Positions 1 to 7,361 of a stretch of DNA of 28,803 bases are shown in pieces. The stretch lies in NCBI GenBank assembly GCA_041605955.1, contig JBFIXI010000051.1:1-28803 (forward strand), written 5' to 3'. The translations under genes and the position numbers were made by a program. Numbering within the stretch: the first letter of the stretch is position 1; every line of letters starts with the position of its first letter. The notes under the pieces were generated by a model. The model did no database searches. It saw nothing but the letters and a program-made list of their open reading frames with translations, and was not told the DNA's origin. Source of the stretch: JAHEJX01 sp041605955 (lineage in GTDB: Bacteria; Actinomycetota; Acidimicrobiia; Spongiisociales; UBA5794).

Positions 1-26
1 CGCGCCCACGATGCATCGTGGGCGCG
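1..26. terminator. Perfect palindrome, possible intergenic terminator or attenuator
   Basis: Bases 1-13 are the exact reverse complement of bases 14-26, so the RNA can form a GC-rich stem of about 10 bp around an ATGCAT centre. A T-rich but not uniform stretch follows (about 32-43). It lies just before the sugar ABC permease gene. In such operons a hairpin between the binding-protein gene and the permease gene often lowers downstream expression, so that role is inferred. The window edge cuts off whatever lies upstream, and the palindrome may extend further. Confidence 0.5.
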
Positions 27-58
27 GTTCGTCTATTTTGTTGCTCCGAGGTGACCGT

Positions 59-1357
59 ATGACAGATGTGCAGGACGCAGACGCCGAAGCCCGAGTCGAT
101 GAGACCGGCGCGACCGAGGCGCCGACAAGGGAGGGCGGCTTGCTCCGCTCGCTCGAGGTCGACACGCGATTGCTCGGCATGCTGGGGGCACTGCTCGTCA
201 TTTGGATTGGATTCCACATCTGGTCGAGCGGCACATTCCTCACTCCCCGCAACCTGTGGAACCTGTCCGTGCAGACTTCTGCCGTGGCGATCATGGCGAC
301 CGGCATGGTGCTCGTCATCGTCACCCGCAACATCGACCTGTCGGTGGGCTCCATGCTGGCGGTGCTCGGTATGGCGATGGCGCTGTTGCAGGCCGAGATC
401 CTCCCCGACTGGCTCGGCTTCGACCATTGGGCGACCTGGCTAATCGCCCTGGTGGCCGGGGTGGCCCTCGGCGCCCTCCTCGGCGCATTCCAGGGCGCCA
501 TCGTCGCTTACGTGGGGGTTCCGTCGTTCATCGTCACCCTCGGTGGGCTCCTCGTGTGGCGCGGCGTCGCCTGGGCAATGGCCAGTGGGCGCACCATCGC
601 CCCGATGGACGCCAACTTCCAGCTCCTCGGCGGCGGGGCTCGTGGCAACATCGGCGGCACGTGGAGCTGGATCGTCGGGATCGCCGCCTGCATTGGCATC
701 GTGGCTGTCCTGATACTCGGCCGGCGTCGCCGAACTCGGTTCGGCTTCGCGCTGCGGCCGACGTGGGCAGACGTCACCATCGGCGTGGTCGGCTGTGGCG
801 TCGTGCTCGGGTCGATTGGATACCTCAACCGCTACTTTCTCCCGGAGCGTCTTGCGGCAGAGCGGGGCGGCGGCGACATCCCCTTCGGACTCGCCAACCC
901 GGTCCTCATCGCCATCATCATCGCCCTCGTGATGACCTTCATCGCGACCAGGTTGAGCTTCGGACGCTACGTTTTCGCCATCGGCGGCAACCCCGAGGCC
1001 GCCGATCTCGCCGGCATCAAGACCCGGCTGACCATCGTCAAGACCTTCACCCTCATGGGCGTGCTGGTCGCAATCGGCGCTGCCGTCCAGGTAGCCCGCC
1101 TCAACGCGGCGGTCAGCGGCCTCGGGCAGCTCACCGAGCTATACGTGATCGCCGCCGCCGTCATCGGCGGCACTTCGCTGTCCGGCGGCGTCGGCACTAT
1201 CCCCGGCGCCATGCTCGGCGCCCTCGTCATGCAGTCCCTGCAATCGGGCATGGTGCTCGTCGGAGTCGACGCTCCGCTGCAGGACATCGCCGTGGGCGTC
1301 GTGCTCGTCGTCGCCGTCGCCCTCGACACGATCTATCGAAGGAGGTCGGCGCAATGA
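59..1357 (+). CDS. Sugar ABC transporter permease (XylH/RbsC type)
   Basis: This 432-residue protein is the membrane channel of a carbohydrate importer of the CUT2 class (ribose/xylose/inositol type). After a hydrophilic N-terminus of about 40 residues it has many hydrophobic segments. It carries the family's cytoplasmic coupling motif GGNPEAADLAGI and the C-terminal stretch AAAVIGGTSLSGG typical of XylH/RbsC permeases. The ATG at 59 is preferred because an AGGTG ribosome site lies just before it; an upstream in-frame ATG at 11 falls inside the palindrome and would add an atypical tail. The stop overlaps the ATPase start (ATGA), so the two are translationally coupled. The periplasmic binding protein is presumably upstream of the window. 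The substrate cannot be read from sequence; the neighbouring Gfo/Idh/MocA dehydrogenase would fit a sugar or inositol. The XylH-like assignment is firm at family level. Confidence 0.93.
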   Translation: MTDVQDADAEARVDETGATEAPTREGGLLRSLEVDTRLLGMLGALLVIWIGFHIWSSGTFLTPRNLWNLSVQTSAVAIMATGMVLVIVTRNIDLSVGSMLAVLGMAMALLQAEILPDWLGFDHWATWLIALVAGVALGALLGAFQGAIVAYVGVPSFIVTLGGLLVWRGVAWAMASGRTIAPMDANFQLLGGGARGNIGGTWSWIVGIAACIGIVAVLILGRRRRTRFGFALRPTWADVTIGVVGCGVVLGSIGYLNRYFLPERLAAERGGGDIPFGLANPVLIAIIIALVMTFIATRLSFGRYVFAIGGNPEAADLAGIKTRLTIVKTFTLMGVLVAIGAAVQVARLNAAVSGLGQLTELYVIAAAVIGGTSLSGGVGTIPGAMLGALVMQSLQSGMVLVGVDAPLQDIAVGVVLVVAVALDTIYRRRSAQ

Positions 1358-2145
1358 CCGCCCAAGCCACCGCGACCCCGCTGGTCAAGATGGAGGACAT
1401 CCGTGTCTCGTTCGGTGGTGTCCACGCGGTGGACGGAGTCACCATCGACCTCTATCCAGGCGAGGTCGTGGCTCTGGTCGGCGGTAACGGAGCCGGCAAG
1501 ACAACACTGATCAAGACTCTGTCCGGGGCGCACAAATGTGACTCGGGCCAGATCTACATCAAGGGCAAGCCGGTATCGATCGACACGCCGCGCGACGCCA
1601 AAATGCACCGGATCGAGACGATCTATCAGACGCTGGCACTGGCGGAGAACATCGACGCGACGTCGAACATGTTCCTCGGCCGCGAGCTCAAGACTGGCTG
1701 GGGCACCCTCGATGACAGCGCCATGGAGGACGCCACCCGCCGCATAATGGGACGGCTCAATCCGAAATTCCACAATTTCAAGGTGCCGGTGGAGTCTCTG
1801 TCGGGCGGCCAGCGGCAGTCGGTCGCAATTGCCCGGGCCGTGCATTTCAACGCCGAGATACTCATCATGGACGAGCCGACCGCCGCCCTTGGGCCCGCCG
1901 AGACTGAGCAGGTCAACGACCTCATCCAGCAGCTCAAAGCCGAGGGCATCGGCATCTTCCTCATCAGCCACGACATCCACGACGTCTTCGATCTCGCGGA
2001 TCGCATCAGCGTCATGCTCCAGGGCAAGCTGGTGGGCACGGTGGACAAGAACCAGGTCACCAAGGATGAAGTCCTGGGGATGATCATCATGGGGAAGCTT
2101 CCCGGCGAGGCGACCGAGGCCGAACTGGAGCACTTGCACGAGTGA
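1354..2145 (+). CDS. Sugar ABC transporter ATP-binding protein (single-domain, CUT2 class)
   Basis: This 263-residue ATPase drives the importer formed with the preceding permease. Walker A is GGNGAGKTT, the ABC signature is LSGGQ, Walker B is ILIMDEPTAAL and the switch histidine lies in ISHDIHDV. Only one nucleotide-binding domain is present. Many CUT2 ATPases (RbsA, XylG) are tandem duplications of about 500 residues, so this one matches the shorter FrcA-like form, which acts as a homodimer. The start is the ATG at 1354, overlapping the permease stop by four bases. An open frame runs far upstream through the permease gene in another frame, but that extension is not plausible protein. The gene ends 19 bases before the convergent dehydrogenase gene, with no clear hairpin between them. 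Confidence 0.94.
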   Translation: MTAQATATPLVKMEDIRVSFGGVHAVDGVTIDLYPGEVVALVGGNGAGKTTLIKTLSGAHKCDSGQIYIKGKPVSIDTPRDAKMHRIETIYQTLALAENIDATSNMFLGRELKTGWGTLDDSAMEDATRRIMGRLNPKFHNFKVPVESLSGGQRQSVAIARAVHFNAEILIMDEPTAALGPAETEQVNDLIQQLKAEGIGIFLISHDIHDVFDLADRISVMLQGKLVGTVDKNQVTKDEVLGMIIMGKLPGEATEAELEHLHE

Positions 2146-2164
2146 CTCCGGTACGCTTCGAGGG

Positions 2165-3148
2165 CTAGCCGCTACTGAGGATCGTGTCGATCACGCGCAT
2201 GTTGGCTATCGCGTCGCGGGGTGATACGGGAACCGGCGCATCATCGAGAATCGCCTGGGCGAACAGCTCGGCTTGGATCGTGTACTGGTCCGCCGCCGCA
2301 AACACCGTCGTCTCGGTGTGGGGAGCCACCGGGGGCTCACCGCCCGAGGTGACCAGGATGCGGGTCTCCCGGTCCGGCGGCACGTTGAAGGGGATCTCGA
2401 CCTCGATGCGGCCTTCGGTGCCGATGATGTGCACCCGCTGATCCGGCTCGGACCGAATGCTGCATGTGAACGTCGATTGGCCCCCGCCGGGGAATTCGAG
2501 CACGGCCGAGGTCAATACGTCGATTCCCATGTCGGGGTCACGCTGCACCGCTGCCTGGATGCGCGCCGGCTCCGCATCGAAGAGCATGCGGGCAACGTTG
2601 ATGTTGTAGCACCCGATGTCCATGATGGCTCCGCCGCCGTTCTCGAGGCGGTTGCGGATATTGGTCGGATCGTCGTTGAAGTAGCTGAACCAGCTTTGCA
2701 CTGCCTGCAGCGTGCCGATGGTGCCCTGGCGAACTATCCGCACCGTCTCTACCCAACATGGGTGGTGCCGGTACATGAAGGCCTCCCCGAGCTTGACTCC
2801 GGCCGCTTCGCAGTGCGCCACGACGGCTTCGGCCTCGGTGGCCGACATCGTCAGCGGCTTCTCGCACAGCACGTGTTTGCCGGCGGTGGCCGCCCGCATC
2901 GTCCACTCGGCGTGCATGTCGTTGGGTAGCGGGATGTAGATCGCATCAATTTCGTCTTCGGCAAGCAGCGCCTCATATGAGCCGTGGGCGCGCGGAATGG
3001 CCAGTTGGGCGGCGGCGGCATCGGCCTCGGATTGGCTACGCGACGCGATCGCGACTACTTCGGAGTTGGCCGCCTGCTGGATCGCCGGCGTCACCTTCGC
3101 CATCCCGATATTGGCAGTGCTGAGAATTCCCCAGCGCACGAATGCCAT
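2165..3148 (-). CDS. Gfo/Idh/MocA-family NAD(P)-dependent oxidoreductase
   Basis: The 327-residue product has an N-terminal Rossmann fold starting WGILSTANIG (dinucleotide-binding turn near residues 7-15), the conserved CEKPLT motif at residues 95-100 that supplies the catalytic lysine, and a MDIGCYNI helix typical of the C-terminal alpha/beta domain of this family. These enzymes oxidise or reduce sugars, inositols or dihydrodiols with NAD(P). The sequence resembles the D-xylose/dihydrodiol dehydrogenase branch, but the substrate is not decidable. A strong GGAGGAG ribosome site lies 5 bases before the ATG. It converges with the sugar ABC genes, which suggests but does not prove a shared catabolic role. 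It diverges from the HD-domain gene. Confidence 0.92.
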   Translation of the reverse strand: MAFVRWGILSTANIGMAKVTPAIQQAANSEVVAIASRSQSEADAAAAQLAIPRAHGSYEALLAEDEIDAIYIPLPNDMHAEWTMRAATAGKHVLCEKPLTMSATEAEAVVAHCEAAGVKLGEAFMYRHHPCWVETVRIVRQGTIGTLQAVQSWFSYFNDDPTNIRNRLENGGGAIMDIGCYNINVARMLFDAEPARIQAAVQRDPDMGIDVLTSAVLEFPGGGQSTFTCSIRSEPDQRVHIIGTEGRIEVEIPFNVPPDRETRILVTSGGEPPVAPHTETTVFAAADQYTIQAELFAQAILDDAPVPVSPRDAIANMRVIDTILSSG

Positions 3149-3174
3149 CGCGTCTCCTCCGCCGGTGTGCGGCG

Positions 3175-3180
3175 ACTATA
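3175..3180 (-). promoter_or_regulatory. -10 element for the Gfo/Idh/MocA gene
   Basis: On the minus strand the hexamer reads TATAGT, a five-of-six match to TATAAT. It gives a predicted leader of about 20 bases holding the GGAGGAG ribosome site. No good -35 element is visible at 16-18 bp. Confidence 0.45.
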
Positions 3181-3217
3181 GGCCGCCAGACGGTGCCCTC
3201 AGCCATGGGGTCGGCGC

Positions 3218-3245
3218 TTGCTCGCGCCGACCCCGGGGCTAACGT
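3218..3245 (+). promoter_or_regulatory. Promoter for the HD-domain gene, leaderless type
   Basis: TTGCTC (3218-3223) and TAACGT (3240-3245) are separated by 16 bp. The -10 hexamer ends 7 bases before the GTG at 3253, and no ribosome site precedes that codon. Transcription would therefore begin at or next to the start codon. Confidence 0.45.
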
Positions 3246-3252
3246 TGCCGGC

Positions 3253-3810
3253 GTGGACACCGTGAGCTTCACTGCAATGGCCGACGGTACCCGCGAGGAG
3301 TACGAGTTCCTGGCCCGCAAGGAAGCCGAAGAGCATGCCAAGCTACCCAGCCGGATCCTCGCGATGCTGCGGGCAATGGATGACGACCAGACGGGCTATC
3401 GAGTGTCGCGCCTCGAACATTCGTTGCAGTCGGCGACGCGGGCCCATCGCGACGGCCGGGACGAGGATTACGTCGTCATGTGTTTGGTGCACGACATCGG
3501 CGACATGATCTCGCCGGCCAATCACTCGCAAGCCGCGGCCAGTGTGTTGCGCCCCTACGTCTCCGAGGATCTGCACTGGATCGTGCTGCACCACGGCATC
3601 TTCCAGGCCTACTACTACGCCCATCACTATGGAGGCGACCGCAACGCGCGGGATCGCTACCGGGACCATCCGCTGTATGCGGCGACTGCCGAGTTCTGCG
3701 AGCAATACGACCAGAACTGCTTCGATCCGGACTACGACTGGGAACCGCTCGAGTTCTTCTCTCCAATGGTGGAACGCGTCTTCGGGCGGCAGCCGAAACC
3801 GTTCTTGTAG
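3253..3810 (+). CDS. HD-domain protein, PhnZ/TmpB-like di-iron oxygenase or phosphohydrolase
   Basis: This 185-residue protein has an HD-type metal site: His56 (LEHS), His80-Asp81 (HDIGD), His91 (NHS), a His pair at 113-114 and Asp153 (EQYDQ) as a likely last ligand. It is rich in Tyr and His around residues 113-127 (HHGIFQAYYYAHH). This pattern recalls the small HD proteins that bind two irons and cleave phosphonates or similar substrates (PhnZ, TmpB), and the predicted HD hydrolases of COG4341. Whether this one is an oxygenase or a hydrolase cannot be told from sequence. GTG at 3253 is chosen because a -10 hexamer lies 7 bases upstream; an ATG at 3277 is an alternative. The lipoprotein gene starts two bases after its stop. 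Confidence 0.8.
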   Translation: MDTVSFTAMADGTREEYEFLARKEAEEHAKLPSRILAMLRAMDDDQTGYRVSRLEHSLQSATRAHRDGRDEDYVVMCLVHDIGDMISPANHSQAAASVLRPYVSEDLHWIVLHHGIFQAYYYAHHYGGDRNARDRYRDHPLYAATAEFCEQYDQNCFDPDYDWEPLEFFSPMVERVFGRQPKPFL

Positions 3811-3812
3811 CG

Positions 3813-5042
3813 ATGTGGCGGGCGGCGCTGTGGGGGCTGCTGGCCGCTCTTGCTCTGACGGCTTGCGTCGATAACCAGGGCGACGCCGCCGCCAACGCTG
3901 CCCAGACCAGCGCGGTGCCGGAATTCGGCGTGACCGCGGTTGCCCCGGCACCGACCACGACAGCGGCCGCCACCACGACGACGACCAGCACGACGACGAC
4001 CACTACGACGACGACCACTACGACCACGACGACGCGGCCGCCGTCGGCCGACGGTCGTCTCGAGCTGATCAAAGAGGTGTGGGGCGATATCGCTCCGAAG
4101 TCGATAGTGGCCTCGGGCAACGGGTTGTTCTTCGCGCAGAACATGATGTATCGCCACAGCATCACTGTGTACAACGGCGGGGGAGAGCTGGTTGAGACCA
4201 TCAGCGACGAGGTCGACCTGTCTGAGTTCGGAATCACGGGCTACGAGGGAACCCATCAGGGCGCACCGGTCGAAGCCGTGTTCACCTCCGATGGCGCCTA
4301 CGCCTACGTGTCGAACTACCAGATGTACGGGCAGGGGTTCAATCGCGCCGGGGGCGACGGGTGCAATCTCGGCAGCTGGGACGAGAGCTTCCTGTATCGA
4401 GTCGACACCGGTTCGCTGGAGATCGACCAGGTGATAGCGGTCGGGGCCGTCCCCAAGTTCGTCGCCATCACCCCGGACGACACCTACGTGCTCGTCACCA
4501 ACTGGTGCACCTTCGACATGAGCGTCGTAGCCACCGCGACCGGCGAGGAGGTCACCCGGGTCGATCTCGGGCGCCATCCTCGCGGCATCGCGGTGACGAA
4601 GGACGGTGCCACCGCATACGTCGCCGTGATGGGCGGTTCCGACATCGCCGTGGTCGACCTCGCCGGCTTCTCCGTCGACTGGATACGCGGGGTGGGCCGC
4701 AGCCCTCGCCACCTGGTGCTCGGTCCCGACGACACCTACCTGTTTGCGACCCTCAACGGGGAGGGACGGGTAGTCAAGATCGACGTAGCGACCGGTGAAG
4801 TCGTGGCCAAGGTGGCCACCGGCAAGGCGCCCCGATCGATGGCAATCTCGACCGACGGGCAATCGTTGTACGTGGTCAACTACAACTCCGATACGGTTAG
4901 CAAAGTGCTCACCGCCGACATGTCGGAGGTGCAAGAGCTGCCGGCCAACGACAAGCCGATCGGCATCACCTACGACCCGCAGACAGGGAATGTCTGGGTC
5001 TCGACCTACAGCGGCAGCATCATGATCTTTGCGGACCTGTGA
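3813..5042 (+). CDS. Secreted YVTN-type beta-propeller lipoprotein with poly-Thr linker
   Basis: The 409-residue product starts with a short signal peptide ending in the lipobox LTAC, so Cys18 should be lipidated and the protein anchored outside the membrane. Residues 48-74 are almost pure threonine, an extended and probably glycosylated stalk. The rest is a beta-propeller: repeated units such as PDDTYVLVTN, KDGATAYVAVMG, PDDTYLFATLNG and TDGQSLYVVNYN follow the YVTN pattern seen in surface and quinoprotein-like propellers. No catalytic motif was recognised, so a binding or scaffold role is likely. It follows the HD gene with a two-base gap and no clear ribosome site, which suggests translational coupling. 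It converges with the dehydratase gene seven bases downstream. Confidence 0.85.
   Translation: MWRAALWGLLAALALTACVDNQGDAAANAAQTSAVPEFGVTAVAPAPTTTAAATTTTTSTTTTTTTTTTTTTTTRPPSADGRLELIKEVWGDIAPKSIVASGNGLFFAQNMMYRHSITVYNGGGELVETISDEVDLSEFGITGYEGTHQGAPVEAVFTSDGAYAYVSNYQMYGQGFNRAGGDGCNLGSWDESFLYRVDTGSLEIDQVIAVGAVPKFVAITPDDTYVLVTNWCTFDMSVVATATGEEVTRVDLGRHPRGIAVTKDGATAYVAVMGGSDIAVVDLAGFSVDWIRGVGRSPRHLVLGPDDTYLFATLNGEGRVVKIDVATGEVVAKVATGKAPRSMAISTDGQSLYVVNYNSDTVSKVLTADMSEVQELPANDKPIGITYDPQTGNVWVSTYSGSIMIFADL
3990..4019 (+). repeat. Tandem 15-base repeat inside the poly-Thr linker
   Basis: Two adjacent exact copies of a 15-base unit (ACGACGACGACCACT) lie within the Thr codon tract at about 3954-4034. 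The tract mixes ACG, ACC and ACT codons. Copy number could change by slippage without altering the frame, which would lengthen or shorten the stalk. Confidence 0.8.
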
Positions 5043-5049
5043 CTCACGC

Positions 5050-5997
5050 TCAACGAGCACCCATCCACTTCAAGTCGGTGTTGCCGCCGCTCACGATGAC
5101 GCCGACTCGCTTGCCGGCCAGCTGATCCGCGATCCGGCGGACCACGGCCAGCCCGGTGGCCCCGGACGGCTCGACCAGGTGTTTCATCCGAAAGAGATGG
5201 AATCGGGCGGCGGCAGCAATGGCCTCTTCGGAGACCGTCACGATCTCTACCCGACCCGCCGTCAGGATGTCGAAGGTCAGCTGGCCCAGCGCAGTGCGCA
5301 GACCGTCGGCCATCGTGGGCAGACCCGTGTCGGGCTGGATCTCGCCTGCCGCCAGGCTCTTGGCCGCGTCGTCGACCTGGGACGGCTCAGCGCCAATCAA
5401 CCGGCTGTGTGGGATCAGGCGCCGCGCCGCCACCGTGGTTCCCGACATCAGGCCCCCACCGCCTACCGGGGCGATGACGACGTCGAGGTCGGCAACTTGG
5501 TCGACGAGCTCGAGAGCCGCAGTGCCCTGGCCGGCGATCACTCGAGGGTCGTTGAAGGGATGGACGAAAGTGGCGCCCGTCTCCTGGCGAACTCGGTCTG
5601 CAGTTGTGAGCCGCTCTGCATGAGGGCACAGCACGATCTTGGCACCGTAGCTGCGCATCGCGTCGAGCTTCACCTGGGGGGCGTCGTCGGGAACCACCAC
5701 CGTGCACTCGATGCCGCGGATCGTCGCGGCGTAGGCCAGCGCCTGGCCGTGGTTTCCGGAGGAATGGGTCACCACCCCGCGACGGGCGGCAGCCTCGTCG
5801 AGCTGCAGGACCGCGTTGAGCGCCCCGCGTGCCTTGAAAGCGCCAACCTTCTGCTGGTTTTCCAGCTTGAAGAACACTGCCGCTCCTAGCTCGGAATCGA
5901 GGGTGGAGGAGGTCGCAATCGGCGTCCGGTTGATGTGGGGCCCAATACGATCCGCGGCGGCTAGGACGTCGGCGAAGGAGACGTGGGGGAGGCGCAT
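5050..5997 (-). CDS. PLP-dependent threonine/serine dehydratase-like enzyme
   Basis: This 315-residue fold-type II PLP enzyme has the cofactor lysine Lys55 in VGAFKARGA, a small variation on the usual SFKxRG, and the phosphate-binding loop PVGGGGLMSG. The HSSGNHGQALAYAA segment binds the substrate carboxylate. Its length and the lack of a C-terminal ACT-like regulatory domain match catabolic threonine dehydratases and serine racemases rather than biosynthetic IlvA. The likely reaction is deamination of threonine or serine to a 2-oxo acid; racemase activity is the main alternative. A TACACT hexamer ends 6 bases before the ATG and no ribosome site is present, so the mRNA is probably leaderless. 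It diverges from the Nudix gene. Confidence 0.9.
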   Translation of the reverse strand: MRLPHVSFADVLAAADRIGPHINRTPIATSSTLDSELGAAVFFKLENQQKVGAFKARGALNAVLQLDEAAARRGVVTHSSGNHGQALAYAATIRGIECTVVVPDDAPQVKLDAMRSYGAKIVLCPHAERLTTADRVRQETGATFVHPFNDPRVIAGQGTAALELVDQVADLDVVIAPVGGGGLMSGTTVAARRLIPHSRLIGAEPSQVDDAAKSLAAGEIQPDTGLPTMADGLRTALGQLTFDILTAGRVEIVTVSEEAIAAAARFHLFRMKHLVEPSGATGLAVVRRIADQLAGKRVGVIVSGGNTDLKWMGAR

Positions 5998-6003
5998 CCG
6001 GTC

Positions 6004-6009
6004 AGTGTA
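6004..6009 (-). promoter_or_regulatory. -10 element for the dehydratase gene, leaderless type
   Basis: On the minus strand the hexamer reads TACACT and is followed by six bases and then the ATG at 5997. There is no ribosome site. A convincing -35 is not visible. Confidence 0.5.
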
Positions 6010-6035
6010 CGCCGGTGCGGGTAGCGACCCTCTCG

Positions 6036-6041
6036 TAGAGT
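6036..6041 (+). promoter_or_regulatory. -10 element for the Nudix gene, leaderless type
   Basis: TAGAGT ends six bases before the ATG at 6048, with no ribosome site between. It lies back to back with the dehydratase -10 element within 38 bases. Confidence 0.45.
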
Positions 6042-6047
6042 GGGCGC

Positions 6048-6518
6048 ATGCCGCCCCAGCACAGTGCCGGCATCGTGCTGTACCGCCTGGCCGGTGACGA
6101 GGTCGAGGTGTTGATCGCCCATCCCGGGGGACCGTTCTGGGCGCGCCGCGACGCTGGAGCGTGGACCTTCCCCAAAGGCCTGGTCGAAGATGGCGAGGAT
6201 CCGCAGCAAACGGCGCGCCGCGAGTTCATCGAAGAGATCGGCATCGATCCCGGCGACGACCTGATTTCTCTCGGCTCGATCACCCAGAGCAGCGGCAAGG
6301 TCGTTTCCGCCTGGGCGGCGAGAGGCGATTTCGAGCCGGCGGAGCTGGAAAGCGATCTCATCGAGGTCGAATATCCGCGAGGGTCGGGCCGATTGATACG
6401 GTTCCCGGAGATCGACCGCGTAATGTGGGCCGGACCTGGGGTGGCGGCTGAGAAGCTCAACCCGGCCCAGCGAGATCTGGTCACCCGCCTCTTGAGCCAA
6501 ATTGGCAAGGGGTCTTGA
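6048..6518 (+). CDS. Nudix hydrolase
   Basis: This 156-residue protein has a complete Nudix box (GX5EX7REUXEEXGU) at residues 44-66, from GLVEDGE to REFIEEIGI. These enzymes use Mg2+ to cleave nucleoside diphosphates linked to another group. The start HSAGIVLYR, the FWARRDAGAWTFPKG stretch and the short length resemble the Ap4A- or nucleotide-sugar-hydrolysing small Nudix proteins of actinobacteria, but the substrate is not determined. The start ATG is set by a -10 hexamer six bases upstream. The end overlaps a promoter for the downstream DivIVA-like gene, so the two are probably separate units. Confidence 0.92.
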   Translation: MPPQHSAGIVLYRLAGDEVEVLIAHPGGPFWARRDAGAWTFPKGLVEDGEDPQQTARREFIEEIGIDPGDDLISLGSITQSSGKVVSAWAARGDFEPAELESDLIEVEYPRGSGRLIRFPEIDRVMWAGPGVAAEKLNPAQRDLVTRLLSQIGKGS

Positions 6519-6544
6519 CCTCACAGGGCAGTGGCCCGTACACT
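6515..6544 (+). promoter_or_regulatory. Promoter for the DivIVA-like gene
   Basis: TTGACC (6515-6520) and TACACT (6539-6544) are separated by 18 bp, the best -35/-10 pair in the window. The -35 overlaps the Nudix stop codon. The predicted leader is about 55 bases and carries an AGGAG ribosome site at 6595-6599. Confidence 0.6.
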
Positions 6545-6605
6545 CTCCGTAGGCGCGAGGAGGCACAGGCTGCTGTCGGTAGGTGAAAGGCAGCAGGAGT
6601 TGCAC

Positions 6606-7283
6606 ATGCAAAAGCCCCTCTCAGACAAGCTCGTCGAGACCGATTTCGAGCAGGTACGCCGCGGCTACGACCCGATCGCGGTCACCAGTTTTCTCAACAA
6701 GCTCTCGGAACAAGCACGGGCACTGGAGGCGGAGCTGGCCAACGCCAACGCCAGGGCAAACGCCCTCGAGCGGCGCCTGAACGAGCGGGAGACCAACAAG
6801 AGTCAAGTGTCGGCGGCCTTCGTCGCCGCCGCCGATGCCAAGCAAGCACTGCTGGCAGATGCTGAGCGGCAGGCGAATCGGATCCTGGAACGAGCCCGGG
6901 ACCAGGCGGCCCAGCTCAGCGGCCCCCACCAGGACATCGAGAGCAGTCGTAGGGAGATCGCCGATCTGATGCTCCAGGCGCAACGGAAGCTCAACAACGC
7001 CGAAGCAGAAGCGGCCGAGATCGTTGCCGCCGCCAAGGAGCAAGCCGAAAAACTGACGGAGCGCACCCGCAATACGGCGCTCAGCACCGTAACCGAATCG
7101 AAGAACGAAGCAGAACGGCTCCTGGCGGAGGCCCAGAACGAGTACCGCCGGGTATCGCTCATGTTGCGTGGGCTCAAGTCGGCAGTGCGTGAGATGGTGA
7201 GCAACGGTGAGGCGGCGCACGCTGAGATCCGCCAAGCGCTGTCAGAGTCGGAATCGCTGCCGGACGGCTCCTTCTCGATCTGA
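6606..7283 (+). CDS. DivIVA/Wag31-like coiled-coil protein
   Basis: The 225-residue product begins with a DivIVA-like N-terminal module: LVETDFEQVRRGYDPIAV and then SFLNKLSEQ match the F-x-x-x-x-R-G-Y-D-x-x-x-V-x-x-F-L pattern that binds curved membrane. A long, Ala/Glu-rich heptad region follows (about residues 33-190) and should form a coiled coil. In actinobacteria such proteins mark poles or septa and organise wall growth. It is shorter and more divergent than Wag31, so it could be a paralogue (SepIVA/DivIVA-domain type) and not the main polar protein. The ATG at 6606 has AGGAG six bases upstream. The next gene codes for an envelope protein, which agrees with a cell-surface role. Confidence 0.8.
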   Translation: MQKPLSDKLVETDFEQVRRGYDPIAVTSFLNKLSEQARALEAELANANARANALERRLNERETNKSQVSAAFVAAADAKQALLADAERQANRILERARDQAAQLSGPHQDIESSRREIADLMLQAQRKLNNAEAEAAEIVAAAKEQAEKLTERTRNTALSTVTESKNEAERLLAEAQNEYRRVSLMLRGLKSAVREMVSNGEAAHAEIRQALSESESLPDGSFSI

Positions 7284-7313
7284 GCCAAGCGGCCCTCGGG
7301 CCAGCGGCGAGGC

Positions 7314-7340
7314 GGCGTTAACGCCTAAAGCCGTTACCCT
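7314..7340 (+). promoter_or_regulatory. Promoter with overlapping palindromic operator candidate for the OmpA/BON gene
   Basis: GGCGTTAACGCC at 7314-7325 is a perfect 12-base palindrome. A TACCCT -10 hexamer lies at 7335-7340, so the palindrome covers the place where a -35 element would be expected. Binding of a dimeric regulator there would affect initiation; this is inference. The segment GTTACCCT is shared with the pafA promoter. Confidence 0.4.
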
Positions 7341-7361
7341 CCATGCCCGAGAAGGTCCTAA

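Noticed and set aside
202..1353. Upstream extension of the ABC ATPase frame through the permease gene
   Set aside because: The extension is low-complexity His/Arg/Pro sequence, whereas the ATG at 1354 with ATGA overlap gives the normal ATPase N-terminus.
3476..4237. Minus-strand frame with a poly-Val run
   Set aside because: The run is the reverse reading of the Thr codon tract of the lipoprotein gene; the rest is Arg/Ser-rich and motif-free.
7291..7302. Short GGCCCTCGGGCC hairpin after the DivIVA-like gene
   Set aside because: The stem is 4-5 bp with a tiny loop and no T-run, which is common by chance in such GC-rich DNA.
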